Of a stretch of 64,000 nt of DNA, positions 22,887 through 51,250 are shown piece after piece (within the stretch, counting starts at the first letter, position 1; each line of letters starts with the position of its first letter). This stretch comes from Diplonema papillatum (lineage: Eukaryota > Euglenozoa > Diplonemea > Diplonemida > Diplonemidae), in NCBI GenBank assembly GCA_030068145.1, contig JAPJBO010000858.1, forward strand, positions 1-64,000. The letters run 5' to 3'. The position numbers and the translations under genes are program-made. Below the pieces are notes generated by a model, which ran no database searches, was not told the origin of the DNA, and worked only from the letters and a program-made list of their open reading frames with translations.

Positions 22887-23950
22887 AAATTAATATTAGT
22901 GTTCGGGTCACTTCAGTGGTTCTTCGTCTCGGGTTTTGCTCGTGAACGCAGGGGGGGGTGGGTGCAAGAACATGCTTGGAATGGACGCGTGCTCAACGCC
23001 GCACGGGTTCCCGTCTGCGCCGTGTTTTGACCACACCCGCTTTCCAGGTGTAGATTTACACGTTTCTGTTGTAGCACACGGGCACACCCCTCTTTAACTC
23101 CAGCTTCTCGACCTCGTAGTGCACTGCTAGTTATAGAACTAGCACGAGCTAGTTTGTTGTCTTGCACCTGTGTGTGTCGTGCTCAACAGCTTTGTGATGT
23201 GGTTCTTGAGGTGGTTCCTAAAGCACCAGATCACTAGTCCCTTCCAGGTGGCTGGGTTTTAATCCTTGTGATTGCAATTGTGATTGTGATTCTTGGCCCT
23301 CACTGCGAGGTGCACACAACACCGCGGTGAAAAAAAAATAAGACGCGTCACTAACCACGGTTGAAACCGGAAAATGATGAGGGGAGGGAATTGTTTTTCG
23401 TTGAACGCTTTGCCCTGGACGTTTGTTTCTTAACCATGGTAAAGAAGACGACTGAAAGCATAGACACAAAGATAGCTCAAAGCATCTGCAGAATAACACG
23501 AAAAGCCTCTAGGCAAAACCCGTTTTCGCATTTCTTGGTACAGGGCGCAAGGAAACGCCGTGGATGGCCTGCGACGCGTTCTTATATCCTCCAACATTGC
23601 ATGTTTGGTAAAGAAAAAGAGGAGAAACCTCCACAAAATCATAGCCACAAGGCGACCGATCGGCAAAAACAGCCGACATTGAAAAAAAAAAAAAAAAAAG
23701 AGGCCTAGTCCCTCAAGGTTTCATACCCTATCTGCGGAGTCTTACACTCCCTGCGACCCCTTTTCCCTTTTTCCCTCTTCTATTTTACACGTTCTTCGAA
23801 GAAGGCTTGATGCTAGACACAAACATGCATGAGGGGCAGTGTCCTGCCTAAACATCAAACTAAGATTCCCCCCCCCCCCGCTTTTCACCCCCAAAATCGC
23901 CCGTCGATGTTCCGTATTATTTCGCTACGTATTTGGGTTCGTTTCTCTTC
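22887..23950. other. Intergenic, no gene recognised
   Basis: A-run at 23682-23699, C-run at 23871-23880. No supported exon. Confidence 0.4.
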
Positions 23951-23959
23951 CATTATTTC

Positions 23960-24250
23960 CCCCTCTCTTTTCAAAGAGCACTGGGCAACCGGGGAAAGTC
24001 TGCTTCACGGGGGCCACGCTTACGTGTCCGGCGAGTACTGCGGGCCTGCGCGCGAAGTGCTCCCGATTTCCCAAACCAAAGCGTCAAGGCGTGGCGCACC
24101 TTGGCGCTTGGCGCTTGCGCTGAACACAAGCCCGTAGAGGCGGTCAACCACAGGGCAGGGCGATTGCGAGTTGTGGCATTGAAGCTGGGCCGCACCTCCG
24201 ATCTGAAGCTTTTGCGTGCTGTGGTTAGCTGTCGCGCTCTTTCCCCGGAG
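23960..24250 (+). pseudogene. Coding-like dispersed repeat, partner of 17130-17590
   Basis: Protein-level match, described at that entry, to the minus strand at 17335-17480. It is decayed and its function is unknown. Confidence 0.4.
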
Positions 24251-24925
24251 CGAAGTACTTCTCTCTCTCTCTCTTCTTCTCTTTCACTCTAATCAACCTG
24301 CAACTTCTTGAGGCAAACACGGGAGCAGCTGAAAGTTGTCGATGCGCCTCTTGAGTTGGTGCTGCTGTTCGGATGCGGGAAGGCCCGCTGCTTTCTTCTG
24401 TTGTTTTATAGCGTTTATTGTGGTTTAGAGGTTCGGTGTTTTAGGGTCTCCGGTTGACCACCGTTTTTGTGAGAACCCGTCAGAGGGCACTCCATATCGG
24501 TTTCGCGTCGTCTCACTGCACACTCGAACGCAGTCCGAGAGAACGCGCAAGCGAGGATTCTAATCCCGATTATGATTCTGAACCTGCCACCTCGAGCACC
24601 ATTTGAGAACGTCGTCACGGGTTGTACCACAGCGAAACCGTCTTACACCACTACTTAAGGGTATGCTGAGGATAGCCATACATCTATACTCATCTGGGGA
24701 TGTGTAATCAACTGCTGCACGGTTGCTGTGGAACGTGGCCTGCTGAGGTATGGAAGGAGCTGTGGTATCAACCACCTGCTATATGGCATCCGTGCTATGC
24801 ACACCTGCACCCACGAGGTGGTACATGTAGTATGTGGTGGTGGTAGCTACGGACAGCTCGGTCCAAGCGACCATAGTGAGGTCCCATGTGGCCCCACGCC
24901 CCCTACTAACTATGCCACAACGGTG
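24251..24925. other. No gene; minus-strand retroposon core
   Basis: At about 24430-24470 the minus strand reads CAACCGGAGACCCTAAAAC, the core of the 3'-conserved family. A CT run lies at 24261-24276. Nothing else is supported. Confidence 0.45.
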
Positions 24926-25172
24926 TGAGCAAGGGATGGCTGAGTGCCCACCTAAGCAGGGCTGCATCTCGTGTTGTCGTGTATATGGCTTCGTGGGGGT
25001 CAACCACCTCATCACAATAGGCGCAAACCTTTCTTGACCGTGATTGGACAGTCGGGATGCCGGGGGCGGGTCTCCATGAAGAAGAGAAAAGTAAAGCAAG
25101 ACCCGCCCCCTGCGCCTGCTGTCTCCGGCTGCTTCGGCAGACGACACATACGACGACGACGACGATGTTGCC
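24926..25172 (+). repeat. SINE-like repeat, CGA tail
   Basis: Matches 28085-28417, 33045-33410 and 43455-43660: GGCTGAGTGCxCACCTAAGC, CTTCGTGGGGG, GTCAACCACCTCATCAC, then GCTGCTTCGGCAGACGACA. It ends in (CGA)5, where the others end in TAC repeats. Variable triplet tails are typical of some SINEs and LINEs. Confidence 0.75.
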
Positions 25173-25328
25173 AACTTCCCCCTTTACTTGGCACTCTACG
25201 GGTGTCACGGCACGTCTTGGCAGCCGCTCGTCAGCAAGATTTGGCTTGAGCAGCGTTAGCTTCACATCTGAAGTGACACCCCAACGAAATAAGTTGTTGA
25301 CGACGGTACTCATTCGGGTGTTGCACCC

Positions 25329-25366
25329 AGGTCGCCCGGAGACTCTCTAAAACCCCCGGAATTTTT
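25329..25366 (+). repeat. Truncated retroposon core
   Basis: Carries CCCGGAGACTCTCTAAAACC and CCCGGAATTTTT. The following ~550 bp to 25912 has no supported gene. Confidence 0.55.
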
Positions 25367-25912
25367 AAAACACCACTTCAATTTTTTGTTCCCTTGTGCC
25401 CCAATCCCAATGGTCAACCGATCTTAGTGTTGAAATTCCCTGTAGTTGACGCTGGACCACATTTCTTTGCGGTTCAGCCCCGAAGTTCAGCGTCAATTAC
25501 AGGGGTTTGCCTGTAGGTGGGCACTGGACCAGCTTTAGGACAGTTCTGGGCAGTTGTTCCTGTCGGGGATTGCCTCCCCATTTAAGTGTTGGGGGTGTAG
25601 GGGAATCGGACCTTTTGAAAAACGTTCATCCCTGTCGGCGTGCAGAAACTGAACGAGTGTCACGTTGTCAACACCGCAAAACGGCGCAAGGACAGCAGAA
25701 GAAACATTCACTTGCTTTTTCGTTTCCGAACCTCTCGATATCCCAACATATATCTTCCTGAGAAATTGAAACCATACACACACCCACAAAAAGCGATAGT
25801 CTAGAGCCTTCGAAGGTGCCAGCGCAATTCCGACGGAAGCTGCAGGAATTGTGGGAAGCGTTCGCACGCACCCCACGTTGGCCGATGAACCCGAATGACC
25901 ATTTTTTTTTGC

Positions 25913-26007
25913 GTAAGCGTTCAACAAAAAAGACCCATTTTGTAGTTGTATTGTTTCTCCCCCTCTAGCCTCCTTCGAAGTAAGCACAAGGCAGCCCCTC
26001 GAGTATT
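25913..26007 (-). mobile_element. ~215-bp element, truncated copy 2
   Basis: Only the right half in minus orientation, ending GGCAGCCCCTCGAGTATTT. It abuts a retroposon copy starting at about 26160. Confidence 0.75.
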
Positions 26008-26159
26008 TCCCCCGCGACGGTTGCGATGGTTGCTGATATTGTCAGTCAGACATGTTCGGTGGTCAGCTGCAAAGCTGCAGTCGTTAAAACCGACGCACTT
26101 TCGCAAGCGAAGGCAACTGCGCGTGCCTGTCGAGTATTCCCTACAAAAACCTACCCGCA

Positions 26160-26560
26160 AACCTCTCTGAGCTATTCTACACTCTTCTCTACTTAGAGCC
26201 ATGGTGCGAACGATGGACCGGTACGGTTTACAGGGCAACTCCTGCTCAACTTGTAAGACGTGGGGAGCCCAAGAGCACTCACCTATCCTGGCGAGAACTT
26301 GGTGTCGGTCACAAATTGTTTCGAACCTGACTCGCCTAAGCGAGCAAATAAAGTGTACACGAAAGAAGCCATGCATGCCCCCCCCAAACCCACCCAGTAC
26401 CTATTAGCTTTAAAAGAACCCATTCGACGAAGGTCACCCGGAGACTCTAAAATCCCGGATTCTCAAGCGAACTATAACTCTAAAAAGCAAAAAGAAACCG
26501 TTCTACGAAGGGCACCCGGAAAAAAATCCCGGCTTCGCAAGCGACCTTTAACTCTAAAAA
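26160..26560 (+). repeat. Long retroposon copy plus a tandem 3' end
   Basis: 26160-26483 is the close partner of 8628-8946. At 26494-26560 a second, diverged terminal segment follows (CCCGGAAAAAAATCCCGGCT then GACCTTTAACTCTAA). Confidence 0.85.
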
Positions 26561-27020
26561 GGCCGGCAATTACCCAAGTCATGCCGAGGACGAAACGCCA
26601 CCAAGCTCTGCCCCCAAAAAGGCTGTATTATACACGGCGTGGTACGCCTTCGATGTCTTCCCCTTCTCCAGGAGGTCTGCGGCGCATGGGCGTGGAACTG
26701 CCTTTCCTGGCCCATGCCAGGAAAAAGTTCGTTTCTTTTTGGTCGGCACGTCGGGTGCGCGGGGCGAAAGCAAAATAAGAAACCAGAACACGTTTTCTGT
26801 CCCACCCCTAGCATCAAGTCAGGGGGGTAGAATAAGGGTAGCATACATGAGAGGCAAGTTCCGCCCGAACAAGAAACTAAGAATTTCCACATGCCCTCCA
26901 GACGTCACAAGGAAGGAAGTGATGGGTCCTCGGACAGACCCCCGGTGGACACAAAAACTGAACTTGCACTCTATAAACAGTCCCGGACATACAACCCGCA
27001 CTCATGAAGCCATTTCCTAC
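26561..27020. other. No gene recognised
   Basis: A local inverted motif (CCTTTCCTGGC/GCCAGGAAAAAG) near 26700-26729 and a partial retroposon fragment (AACAGTCCCGGACAT at 26976). No exon supported. Confidence 0.4.
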
Positions 27021-27096
27021 TCTAAGAGAGACCCATTTAACAACGGTCACACGGAGACCCCAAAACCCCGGAATATCAAGCGAACTTCAACTCCAA
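27021..27096 (+). repeat. Retroposon 3' end (~76 bp)
   Basis: Starts TCTAAGAGAGACCCATT and ends GCGAACTTCAACTCCAA. It is the same 5'-truncated form as at 7668 and 44406. Confidence 0.75.
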
Positions 27097-27251
27097 AAAG
27101 GCAGCCAACAGTTGACCGGTCCAGGCACTACCCGATGAGTCGCGTCAAAACAGACCGAATCACGTGTGAAAAAAACAGAACTCTTTTGACCAGGCGCGTG
27201 TCGTCGAGATTAAGCATTAATCGAGACAGTATCACCTTTTTTTATTTCGTG

Positions 27252-27308
27252 GGAGTGGGCAGCAGTCAGTTGTGAGACTGGCAGGTGAGCAGCGCCACCT
27301 CCCCTAGC
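27252..27308 (+). repeat. Short dispersed motif (GCAGTCAGTTGTGAGACTGG)
   Basis: About 55 bp, GGCAGCAGTCAGTTGTGAG...GGTGAGCAGCGCCACC, repeated at 32983-33038 and 43420-43455. At the last two sites it immediately precedes a SINE-like copy, so it may be that family's 5' part. Confidence 0.7.
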
Positions 27309-27309
27309 G

Positions 27310-28080
27310 TCAGACGCTCGTTTAGGCTGAAATAACGGCTGCAGGATGCGAAACAAGGCCAATCACCCCCACAAGCCAGTTCCTGCCAGTTCCTAGGCAA
27401 TTCCTTAAGGAAAAACATCAAAACCCAACCCCCAGCCACAAAAAACAGCCCGACTAGGACACAACCGCAAAGGGAACCCAAAAACAATCGGAAACCCCAG
27501 GAAAGTTTGATCCACACTGGTGTGGGTTCATAAAACGCCCGCAAAATGTGTCGCCAAACCGCCGGGACCCTAAAAGGACCCTAAAAGGACCCTAAAAGGA
27601 CCCTAAAAGACCCCTACTTTTCCAAAAAAAGGGGGGCCCCTAGCAGCCCAAAACCAGAAATTTACCGCTCGGGTGGTCCTAAAATGCTCGGGAAATTCAA
27701 AATAACTGGTCGGAGGCTCGTTTAGGCTGAAATAATGGCTGAAGAATGCAAAAACAAGACAGAATCACCACCCACAAGGCAATTCCTTAAGGAAAATATC
27801 AGAAAACCCAGGCGGGGCGTCACCAGAATTCCAAAACTCGAAACCTACCCCCCAGGTGCCCATAAAATGCTCCAAAACGGCGGAAGAAGTGGTCAGACGC
27901 TCGTTTAGGCTGAAATAATGGCTGCAGAATGCGTAAACAAGGCCAAATCACCCCCACAAGCCAATTCCTAGGCAATTCCTCAAGGAAAATCATCAAAACC
28001 CAAACCGCAGCCACAAAAAACAGCCCGACTAGGACACAACCGCAACGGAAACCCCAGGAAAGTTTGATCCACACCGGTGC
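27310..28080. repeat. Diverged tandem units of ~200-220 bp
   Basis: Three units starting ACGCTCGTTTAGGCTGAAAT at about 27312, 27715 (shortened) and 27898, sharing CCGACTAGGACACAACCGCA and GAAAGTTTGATCCACAC. Between the first two lies an 11-bp repeat, (GGACCCTAAAA)4, at 27568-27608. Confidence 0.85.
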
Positions 28081-28084
28081 TCAA

Positions 28085-28417
28085 GCTGCATCTGATGCAG
28101 CTGTTGTATGGATCCCCTACATACACTCAGCTGCGCGTGCCTTCATTGCGAAGGTAACTGCTGCGGCCTTCTGGGTGGCAGCTGTGTCAGGTCAAGTAGC
28201 GAGATCTGGGGCCCCGTGATGGCTGAGTGCACACCTAAGCAGGGCTGCATCCTCGTGTTGTAGCCGTGTGGTGTATAAGGTTTCGTGAGGGCCTGGTCAA
28301 CCACCTCATCACTATAGGGCACAAACCTTTCGCGACCGTGATTCATGAAGAAGAGAAAAGTAAAACAAGACCTGCCCCCTGCGCCTGCTGTCTCCGGCTG
28401 CTTCGGCAGACGACACA
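28085..28417 (+). repeat. SINE-like repeat upstream of the TAC array
   Basis: Fullest copy along with 33045-33410. GGCTGAGTGCACACC could serve as a pol III A-box (TRGCNNAGYNGG-like). A B-box is not clear, so the class is tentative. Ends CGGCAGACGACACA. Confidence 0.75.
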
Positions 28418-28831
<414 letters not shown>

Positions 28832-29658
28832 GTGGGAGTGGGTGAAACGCGTGTTCCCACAGCCGTGATTTTATATTGCAGCGACAAGACAGTTCAACAA
28901 AGCTACGCAGTTCTTTCTCTCTAGGCACGCTCTTCCCTGCTCCGGATCAGGTAGCCGAGTATCAACGCAATTTGAATTCGCCAGTTTCTGCCCCCGAACA
29001 GCTGAGAACATGCTGAAGAGAAGGGCCTACCGGGGGACGGGTCGAGATCACACCAAGCAAGAGTGCTCACCGGCGTTCTGCTCCCGTATCTACCCTCATT
29101 CTCAAACGCATTGCAAACAAAAGATGCCGGAGATTCTAGCGAACTTTCAGTCTGAAAAAAAAAAAAAAAAAAACGCTAACCCAAACAACTTCCGCCGGTA
29201 GAGAAACCTCGCCTAAAGAAATTAACTGCCTTCGGGTAGGCTAGTCTGACACTAGTTGTCGTCGGGAAAAAAAAAAAAAAAAAAAACGAAGCCCCCCCCC
29301 CCAGGCATCTCAACCATCCATCCATCAGCCGGCTGACCCCCCCCATAGGCTATTTTCACTGTGGAGGGGAGAGACGCTACGTGTCACACTCTAAGGTGGT
29401 CACCACGGTGGGCGGTCAGAAAATAAAACTTTTTTTCTGGGCCCAAATACCCCAAATATCACACTTTGGAAATTTTTTGTGGGCCCACTTTTGGCAGGGA
29501 ATTTTGACCATTTCACCTACGAGAATTTGACGGAATGCGCTGCAAGGCGCTAACCTGCCGAAACCGTACTTTTAGCTGAACCCCGGGTTTCGGGCTCAGC
29601 GACCCAAACTTATGTGAAGTCCCCTGCCCCGATCTGGATCTCGAAGTAAAAAAGAAGG
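28832..29658. other. No gene; A-runs
   Basis: A-runs at 29155-29172 and 29268-29286, a C-run at 29293-29301, and a tail-like GCGAACTTTCAGTCTGAAAA at 29139-29158. No exon supported. Confidence 0.4.
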
Positions 29659-29822
29659 TGAATTTCCCTTATATCCCACCACTTCAAACTTTGTTTCCTT
29701 ATATCCCAATGGGACAACAAATTTTGTTCCCTCATATCCCAATGGTAATACCTTGGGCAAGGCAATCCCATTGGGATATAAGGGAACAAAGTTTCAAGTG
29801 TTGGGAAACAAGGGAATTCCAC
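29659..29822. mobile_element. 164-bp foldback element
   Basis: The left arm (CTTTGTTTCCTTATATCCCA) and right arm (TGGGATATAAGGGAACAAAG) form imperfect inverted repeats of about 55 bp, extending to GAATTTCCC and GGGAATTCC. Related half-sites lie at 7048-7085 and 25388-25415. No coding capacity. Confidence 0.8.
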
Positions 29823-31100
29823 CAAAAAAGAAACAAGCCGAGTCTCTCCCTTGGCCAGCGAAAAAGGATGAACGTACCCACCGCCAAAGCCTCTGCGACT
29901 CACTGGAAAAACGCCGGCTTCCGTGGGCCCACCCAAGCAACTTCCGGTAAAGGTAGCCAAAAGCTACCGAAGCAGAGTCAATCCGCTGGACGGTCCAGGA
30001 CGGGGGATTCTGGCATTTGCTGTCGCGGGGGTGGGGAAAATGAAGCAGCTTGCCACTGGCAGCCGGGTAGGGGTGGTGTGGGAACAGGTGAGGTGGTGTG
30101 AATTCGCGTACGCGTGTGTTTGTGCGTAGTGTGGTGCTCATTTGCATTGCGACTGACTCCCGACTAACGCAACAAGGATGGTGTTTGTGCGTGGGTGTGC
30201 GCATGGGCTGGGTATCCTTCGCGCACGGGCGCGCAAGAGGACAAAAGAAAGAAAGAAAAAACAGTGTGAGGAGAGAGAACGAGCTGATAAACGCGAAACC
30301 GCGCACTTGCCGAACCTTCTCTGTCTTGATCCTTTTGCTTTTCTTTTATGTCGCTGTTCGGTAACCACCTACTACGGTCGAACCGAGAAGGTCCGCACGG
30401 CGAGAGCAAAGCGGAAATGGCACGCTTGACCTGGAAACGACCGGCCTGACCTCTTCCTTATGGACGACGTTATCGAGTAACTTACCCTTTTGCTCTACGC
30501 GAGATTTCTGTTCCCGCTGAGCTTGCCTTAAGCTGTCAAGGGCCAAACGCTTGTGCAGCATACGCGGCTAGCTCGGTTGATGCTTCGGTTGAAAATCCTA
30601 GGTCCCAACGAACGAGGCTCGCGTTCCTTGACTCGCTAGACTTGGAACAGGATGATGCGATCAGTACCCTGAACGAGAACAAGCAAGACAGGTTGAACCG
30701 AGAGCGGACGTCAGGGGTTTGCTGCCACGGAAGGTGGCATCCAATACTGAGGGTGTGTAACAAAACCACTCGTCAAATGCACCGGTCCCGAGAAAGTAGA
30801 TCACTGCTCAAGCTATTCACTCAAAATCGGTCGCGTGATGATGGTACCACAAAGCCAGGCGTGCGAAGGGGTGCGAGCGGCCGAAACTACATAGTTGCCC
30901 GCTTCGGCCGGGAACGCACGGCCGTCCGTCCATCGTGGGTGCGCGCATGTTCCTTGATGCTCGGCGGGCTCGAAAGTGACCCATCCTCCCTCTGCATCGC
31001 CATGTTGTCCGTTTCGCGGAAGGTCTACGCTGCTGTGGCGCCTCCTGCTTCTGCAGGTGGCTTCTGGTTCGGGTACCGCAAGCATCAGCTGTTTGCCAAG
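29823..31100. other. No confident gene
   Basis: Unique-looking sequence with several modest open stretches on both strands, none with matching splice phases or a recognised motif. Confidence 0.35.
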
Positions 31101-31117
31101 TTCGCTGGTAGTATTGG

Positions 31118-31393
31118 CGCATCATTCTCGATGTTGACTGGCACCATTACCCAGCGACGTACAACGGCAGCACGGTGAAGGTCTACTTCAATGAGCGGGA
31201 AGTGGCCTTCTCGAGACGGGTTGGCGAGACTCACTCCGGCGTTTCGAACACTGCTTGTGATGGCGTGTCGCTGTTCGACGAGCTCTCTGACGTGCCAATA
31301 CAGGACTCGCCCGCGGAAGTCCCCCCCTATTATAGGCTATGTGTCTGTATAGTGTGCACCTTAGGGTCCAAATTGGACGTCGTCAAAGCGTAA
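31118..31393 (+). CDS. Possible exon, Tudor-like look, unknown
   Basis: An open stretch reads ILDVDWHHYPATYNGSTVKV, then YFNEREVAFSRRVGETHSGV, and ends at a stop at 31391-31393. The pattern of W...YPA followed by a V-x-V-x-F strand recalls Tudor or chromo-barrel folds, but this rests on a short visual match. Flanking exons were not found and a stop lies just upstream, so it would be a last exon or a relic. Confidence 0.3.
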   Translation, partial: RIILDVDWHHYPATYNGSTVKVYFNEREVAFSRRVGETHSGVSNTACDGVSLFDELSDVPIQDSPAEVPPYYRLCVCIVCTLGSKLDVVKA

Positions 31394-31439
31394 ATGACCG
31401 AAGCGGCTCATCATTAAATTTCAGTGAGGGTTTGTCGTG

Positions 31440-31765
31440 CACGTGTCCTGCTAGCTCAGGGTCCTTTGTCTCTCTTCCTCTCTGGAGGGTAGTCTCTCAG
31501 CTCAGGGTCCTCTGAAGTCTCTCTTCCTCTCCGAAGAGTAGTCTCTCCTTAGGGTCCTCTAAAGTCTCTCTTCCTTTCTGAAGGGTAGTCTCTCACCTCA
31601 GGGTCCTCTGAAGTCTCTCTTCCTCTCCGAAGAACAGTCTCTCGCCTTAGTCTCTCTTCCTTTCTGAAGGGTAGTCTCTCACCTCAGGGTCATCTGAAGT
31701 CTCTCTTTTCTCTCTGAGGGGTAGTCTCTCACCTCAGGGTCCTTTAAAGACAGTCTCTCGTCTTG
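31440..31765 (+). repeat. ~50-60-bp minisatellite
   Basis: Six or seven diverged units of AGTCTCTCACCTCAGGGTCC and GAAGTCTCTCTTCCT. The next ~240 bp holds nothing supportable. Confidence 0.9.
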
Positions 31766-32014
31766 CTGTGTGATGTGAACGAACCCGTTGATGGTGAGTC
31801 AGTACTGCCTTGATGTACATCCTATCTCGCCACCGCGCGCAGCCGCAGCCGTGCTCATGCTCACACCACTGCTTCAGCCTGCCGCACACGCCCTCTTTCC
31901 GCAGGGGAAGTCATTGCTGGTCCCGAGATACTCTGACTGAAAGAAATTACTCAACCCCGCGCTGATTTAATCTACACTTTTTTGTCGTATGGAAAGCTCG
32001 AAGATTGCTTCCTT

Positions 32015-32282
32015 CCCGGCAGTGGTACTTGAGTCGCATCAGACAGGTACATGACGAGGAGCATGTTTGCACGGACAGCGTCGCAGATGCCATGAAGTGC
32101 CAATAAGTCAGGTCAGCACAGTGAACGAGCATGGCCGCCAACCGCAAGGGCGTCTCATTCGAACGTGGAATAACAACACGAGAACCTTAGCGGAAAAGCG
32201 CGCCATTATTCGCGCCGCTTTGGAATCGGTGGGCAACGTCAAAGAGGGACACCTTTTTTACCGCAGGGATGTCCTGTCTTGA
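32015..32282 (+). pseudogene. Decayed copy of an unknown coding sequence (plus strand)
   Basis: About 220 bp is an inverted copy of 32720-32950. It encodes QPQGRLIRTWNNN...AEKRAIIRAAL. Relative to the minus-strand copy it carries a 2-bp insertion and an internal stop, so it is not a working gene. It may be one arm of an inverted duplication. Confidence 0.6.
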
Positions 32283-32961
32283 ATGCTTGAAAAACGATTG
32301 GTCTGTCCTCGATCCCGCTTCATTAAATGCCGAGTCAGTGTCTCTCTCGCTGTTCCGGTTGATTGAGCAGACTCGTCTTTTTGGCTTTTATCGGAATCAT
32401 CCTGTTCCGAGCCTTCACTTCCACGTTCGCATTCTTCAACCTTGCAGTCCATGATAGTGCTGGTGTCATAATCTTAAAGGTCTCGTACGTCACAGCTAAC
32501 ACAGTCTGTGTGCTCCTCTCTTCTCCACTTTAAGAACGCTTGCAAAGCGTAACGAAGTCGAACACCCTTTCCGAGTTCTGTCCAGCGATGCGTCTTTGCA
32601 AAACCGGCCTCGTTCGTTGGGGAAACCGATCGCAACACTCCATGTGCTCGCCGGTAGATCTGCTGCCTTAGCAGGGCAGGGTCAGTCGAAGCGCGGAACA
32701 CTTCGACTGCTTTGTTGGCATCTGCGAACTCGGACAGCAAAGCGGCGCGGATGGCGCGCTTTTCTGCTGAGGTTTGTTGTTATTCCACATTCGAATGAGA
32801 CGGCCTTGCGGTTGGCGGTCATGCTTGTTCACTGTGCCGACCTGACTGTGGCACTTCATGGCGTCTGCGACGCAGTCCATGCAAACATGCTCCTCGTCAT
32901 GTACCTGTCTGATGCGACTCAAGTACCATTCTTCTGCAGTCCTTTTTTCTTTTTTGTGCAT
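32261..32961 (-). pseudogene. Unknown coding sequence, minus strand, probably decayed
   Basis: The minus strand reads EEWYLSRIRQVHDEEHVC (32945 downward), QPQGRLIRMWNNN, then, after a frame change caused by a 4-bp deficit relative to its plus-strand partner, AEKRAIRAALLSEFADANKA and on to WRREEHTDCVSCD. A possible 46-bp GT...AG intron (starting GTACGA) leads to an acidic exon, GSEGSEQDDSDKSQKDESA, ending at a stop at 32261. I do not recognise the protein. The upstream part may be missing. Confidence 0.45.
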
Positions 32962-32982
32962 CCGCCGATATTGTCTATCGGG

Positions 32983-33410
32983 GCAGCAGTCAGTTGTGAG
33001 ACTGGCAGGTGAGCAGCGCCACCTCCCCTAGCGAGCTCTCGGATCAAGCTGCGTCTGATGCAGCCGTTGTACGGAATTGCCTACTTACACTCCAGCTGCG
33101 AGCGCCTTCATTGTGAAGGTTGCTGCTGCGGCCGCCAGGGTGGCAGCTGTGTCAGGTCAAGTGGCGAGATCTCGGGCCCTGTGATGGCTGGGTGCACACC
33201 TAAGCAGGGCTGCATCCTCGTGTTGTAGCCGTGTTGTGTGTAAAGCTTCGTGGAGGCCTGGTCAACCATCACTGCAGGGCACAAACCTTCGCGACAGTGA
33301 TTGGACAGTCGGGTTTGCTGGGGCGCGTCTACATGAAGAGAAAAGTAAAGCAAGACCTGCCCCCTGCGCCTGCTGTCTCCGGCTGCTTCGGCAGACGACA
33401 TATAGTACTA
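32983..33410 (+). repeat. SINE-like repeat with 5' motif
   Basis: The 55-bp GCAGTCAGTTGTGAG motif, then the SINE-like body (33045-33400) and a short TAGTACTACTG tail. It runs right up to the first exon I can place of the FAM227-type gene. Confidence 0.75.
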
Positions 33411-33444
33411 CTGTATCCGCCGGAGCAGCCGCGAAGACGAGCAG

Positions 33445-50129
<16,685 letters not shown>

Positions 50130-51250
50130 AGAACTGTCCATTCGAGCTTGAGGGCGAGTACGTTATCTGGTCGGATTCGACACATGCTCGTCAGGAGAGC
50201 TTTCTTCAGCGTGTGCAGCAGAATGGGGAGCGCGATGAAGAACCGTCCATTCGGGACCTCTTCGATTGAGGGCGCGTGCGTTATTTGGTCGGATTCTCAA
50301 CGCATGCTCGTCAAAGGGCTTTCTTCAGCAAGAAGAACCGTCAAGCTGTGCTCGTGTCCGGACCCGCGCCAGCGGACGAACCTGAAGGACCCACTCCCGG
50401 CAACGCCGCTCTGTTGCCAGCAAAGCGGCCGGTCCTGCGTCGGAGGACGGCCGACGGTGTCGGACAACTTCTTGAAGTCGGCGCTGGTGCGGAAGTGGAG
50501 GCAGAGCGGCACCGGCGGCGCGGGCCGCGGGAGGAGGGCGTCCGAGAACGGCGGCGCGAGGGCAGCCGTCTTCGAGCAGCTGACGGCGGCCCTCGAGAAG
50601 GGGTCGCGCCGCGTGGTGAAGCACAGGGTCACGCAGCAGACCAAGCAGCAGCTGCAGGAGTGGCTGGCCCGCGCGGTCATCCACTTCGAGGGGTTCTCCT
50701 CCATCGACGGGTACGTTGTCTGGTCGGACTCGGCGCATGCCGTCGGCAGCTCGTCGGACGAGCTTCTTCAGCGTGTGCAGCAGAACAGGGAGCGGCGCAA
50801 AGGATGAAGAACCGTCCATTCAGGCCTTCTTCGGTTGAGGGCGCGTATGTTATTTGGTCGGTTTCGACGCATGCTCGTCAGAAGAGCCTTCTTCAGCGTG
50901 TGCAGCAGAACAGGGAGCGGTGCAAGGGATGAAGAGCCGTCAATTCGGGCCCTCTTCGATTGAGGGCGGGTACGTTATCTGGTCGGATTCGACGCATGCT
51001 CGTCATAAGAGCTTTCTTCAGCGTGTAAAGCAGAACAGCGCGAATTCGGTTTCTCTTCGATTGAGGGGTACGTTATCTGGTCGGATTCAAAGCATGCTCT
51101 TCATAAGAGCTTCTTTCAAAGCGTGTGCAGCACAAAAGAATGAGGAACCGCTAGTTAGAGTCCGCTTAGTCGACGGGTACGTTGTCTGGTTGGATTCAAC
51201 GCTTGCCGTCGGCAGCTCGTCGGAGCTGGTGTTAGTCTTTTCATCCCGAG
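50130..51250 (+). pseudogene. Tandem decayed copies of the gene's last ~110 bp
   Basis: After the stop, at least six copies of the segment encoding xxDGYVVWSDS...LLQRVQQNRERxKG occur (about 50131, 50245, 50700, 50815, 50935, 51045, 51165). Nested in them, 50340-50807 repeats 49367-49457 fused directly to 49770-50129, so a larger copy with an internal ~310-bp deletion. Its last 360 bp is about 99% identical to the parent. Confidence 0.88.

Noticed and set aside
27568-27608. GGACCCTAAAA repeats as telomere sequence
   Set aside because: Only four copies, 11-bp period, internal to a tandem region; not a telomere array.
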